From JBBRHH01 sp038222915 (GTDB lineage: Bacteria > Planctomycetota > Phycisphaerae > Tepidisphaerales > Tepidisphaeraceae): DNA of 6,992 nt. The stretch covers positions 1-6,992 of the forward strand of contig JBBRHH010000328.1 of assembly GCA_038222915.1 (NCBI GenBank), written 5' to 3'. The position numbers and the translations under genes were made by a program. Positions 6,894 to 6,992 of this stretch are shown here, one piece after another. The notes below the pieces were generated by a model. It did not search any database. It was not told the origin of the DNA and worked only from the letters and a program-made list of their open reading frames with translations. Numbering within the stretch: the stretch's first letter is position 1; every line of letters begins with the position of its first letter.

Positions 6894-6992
6894 AGAGCAC
6901 CAGGGCGGTTTTGACCCCAAAGGTCTTCACTACAGAATCTGAGGGAATGTGGCGGCCGGCAACTCAATGGTGCCCTGGCGGATGCGCGGAGG
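6861..6992. other. Compositionally distinct tail segment, possible repeat or insertion edge
   Basis: The segment covers the last GNAT codons and 99 bp after its stop. By hand count it has about 42 G and 36 C on the plus strand, against about 27 G and 71 C in the preceding 140 bases, so strand composition changes sharply near 6860. Two frames run to the window edge without a stop. One is on the minus strand, 20 codons ending in a TAG at 6932-6930 (last residues AATFPQIL), which could be the tail of a gene lying to the right. The other is on the plus strand, continuing the GNAT region in a shifted frame. A 7 bp inverted pair, CCAGGGC (6900-6906) and GCCCTGG (6972-6978), is present but weak. I see no transposase, tRNA or terminator. 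An interspersed repeat or a mobile-element edge fits best, but this is inference. Confidence 0.35.

Noticed and set aside
6758..6967. Minus-strand TTG-started frame of 69 codons spanning the GNAT 3' end
   Set aside because: Half is antisense to GNAT coding sequence and no motif is recognisable. It may reflect the repeat-like tail segment, but I cannot support it as a gene.
6900..6978. CCAGGGC / GCCCTGG inverted pair as a terminator or insertion-sequence end
   Set aside because: The arms are only 7 bp, with a 65 bp loop and no T-run, and no transposase or target duplication is visible.

Overview
The window most likely comes from a Verrucomicrobiota or Planctomycetota chromosome (PVC group). 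The main evidence is an adjacent pair of genes that is a hallmark of those phyla: a large 'planctomycete cytochrome' protein (PSCyt1 + DUF1549 + DUF1553) followed directly by a Tat-exported DUF1501 protein. The sequence is GC-rich. Most of it is gene-dense, and I see no tRNA, rRNA, CRISPR array or recognisable insertion sequence.

Layout from right to left on the minus strand: the cytochrome/DUF1549/DUF1553 gene (start near 6035, stop at 2775), the DUF1501 gene (start 2 nt later at 2772, stop at 1354), then after 29 bp a third minus-strand gene (start at 1324) that stays open to base 1 and leaves the window. This third gene encodes a membrane-anchored, beta-propeller-like protein. It has no stop codon inside the window, so a complete-ORF search misses it. 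The three genes look like one co-directional unit. All three products are predicted to be exported or membrane-inserted: Sec signal with c-type haem sites, twin-arginine signal, and signal-anchor with an extracytoplasmic propeller.

On the plus strand, divergent from this unit, is a GNAT-family N-acetyltransferase-like gene (6156-6893). The divergent spacer (6036-6155) holds candidate promoter elements, a short inverted repeat and three CATAC motifs. The GNAT reading frame seems to lose family resemblance just after residue 234, near base 6860. At that point the base composition changes abruptly, which suggests that its native 3' end was replaced by foreign or repeated DNA (6861-6992).

From about 1350 to 6860 the plus strand is strongly C-rich whichever strand is coding. 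Minus-strand genes end codons in G or T, and the plus-strand gene ends them in C. This points to a replication-strand bias, with the minus strand probably the leading strand. The biochemical function of the DUF1501/DUF1553 pair is not established, so functional links between these genes are inference.
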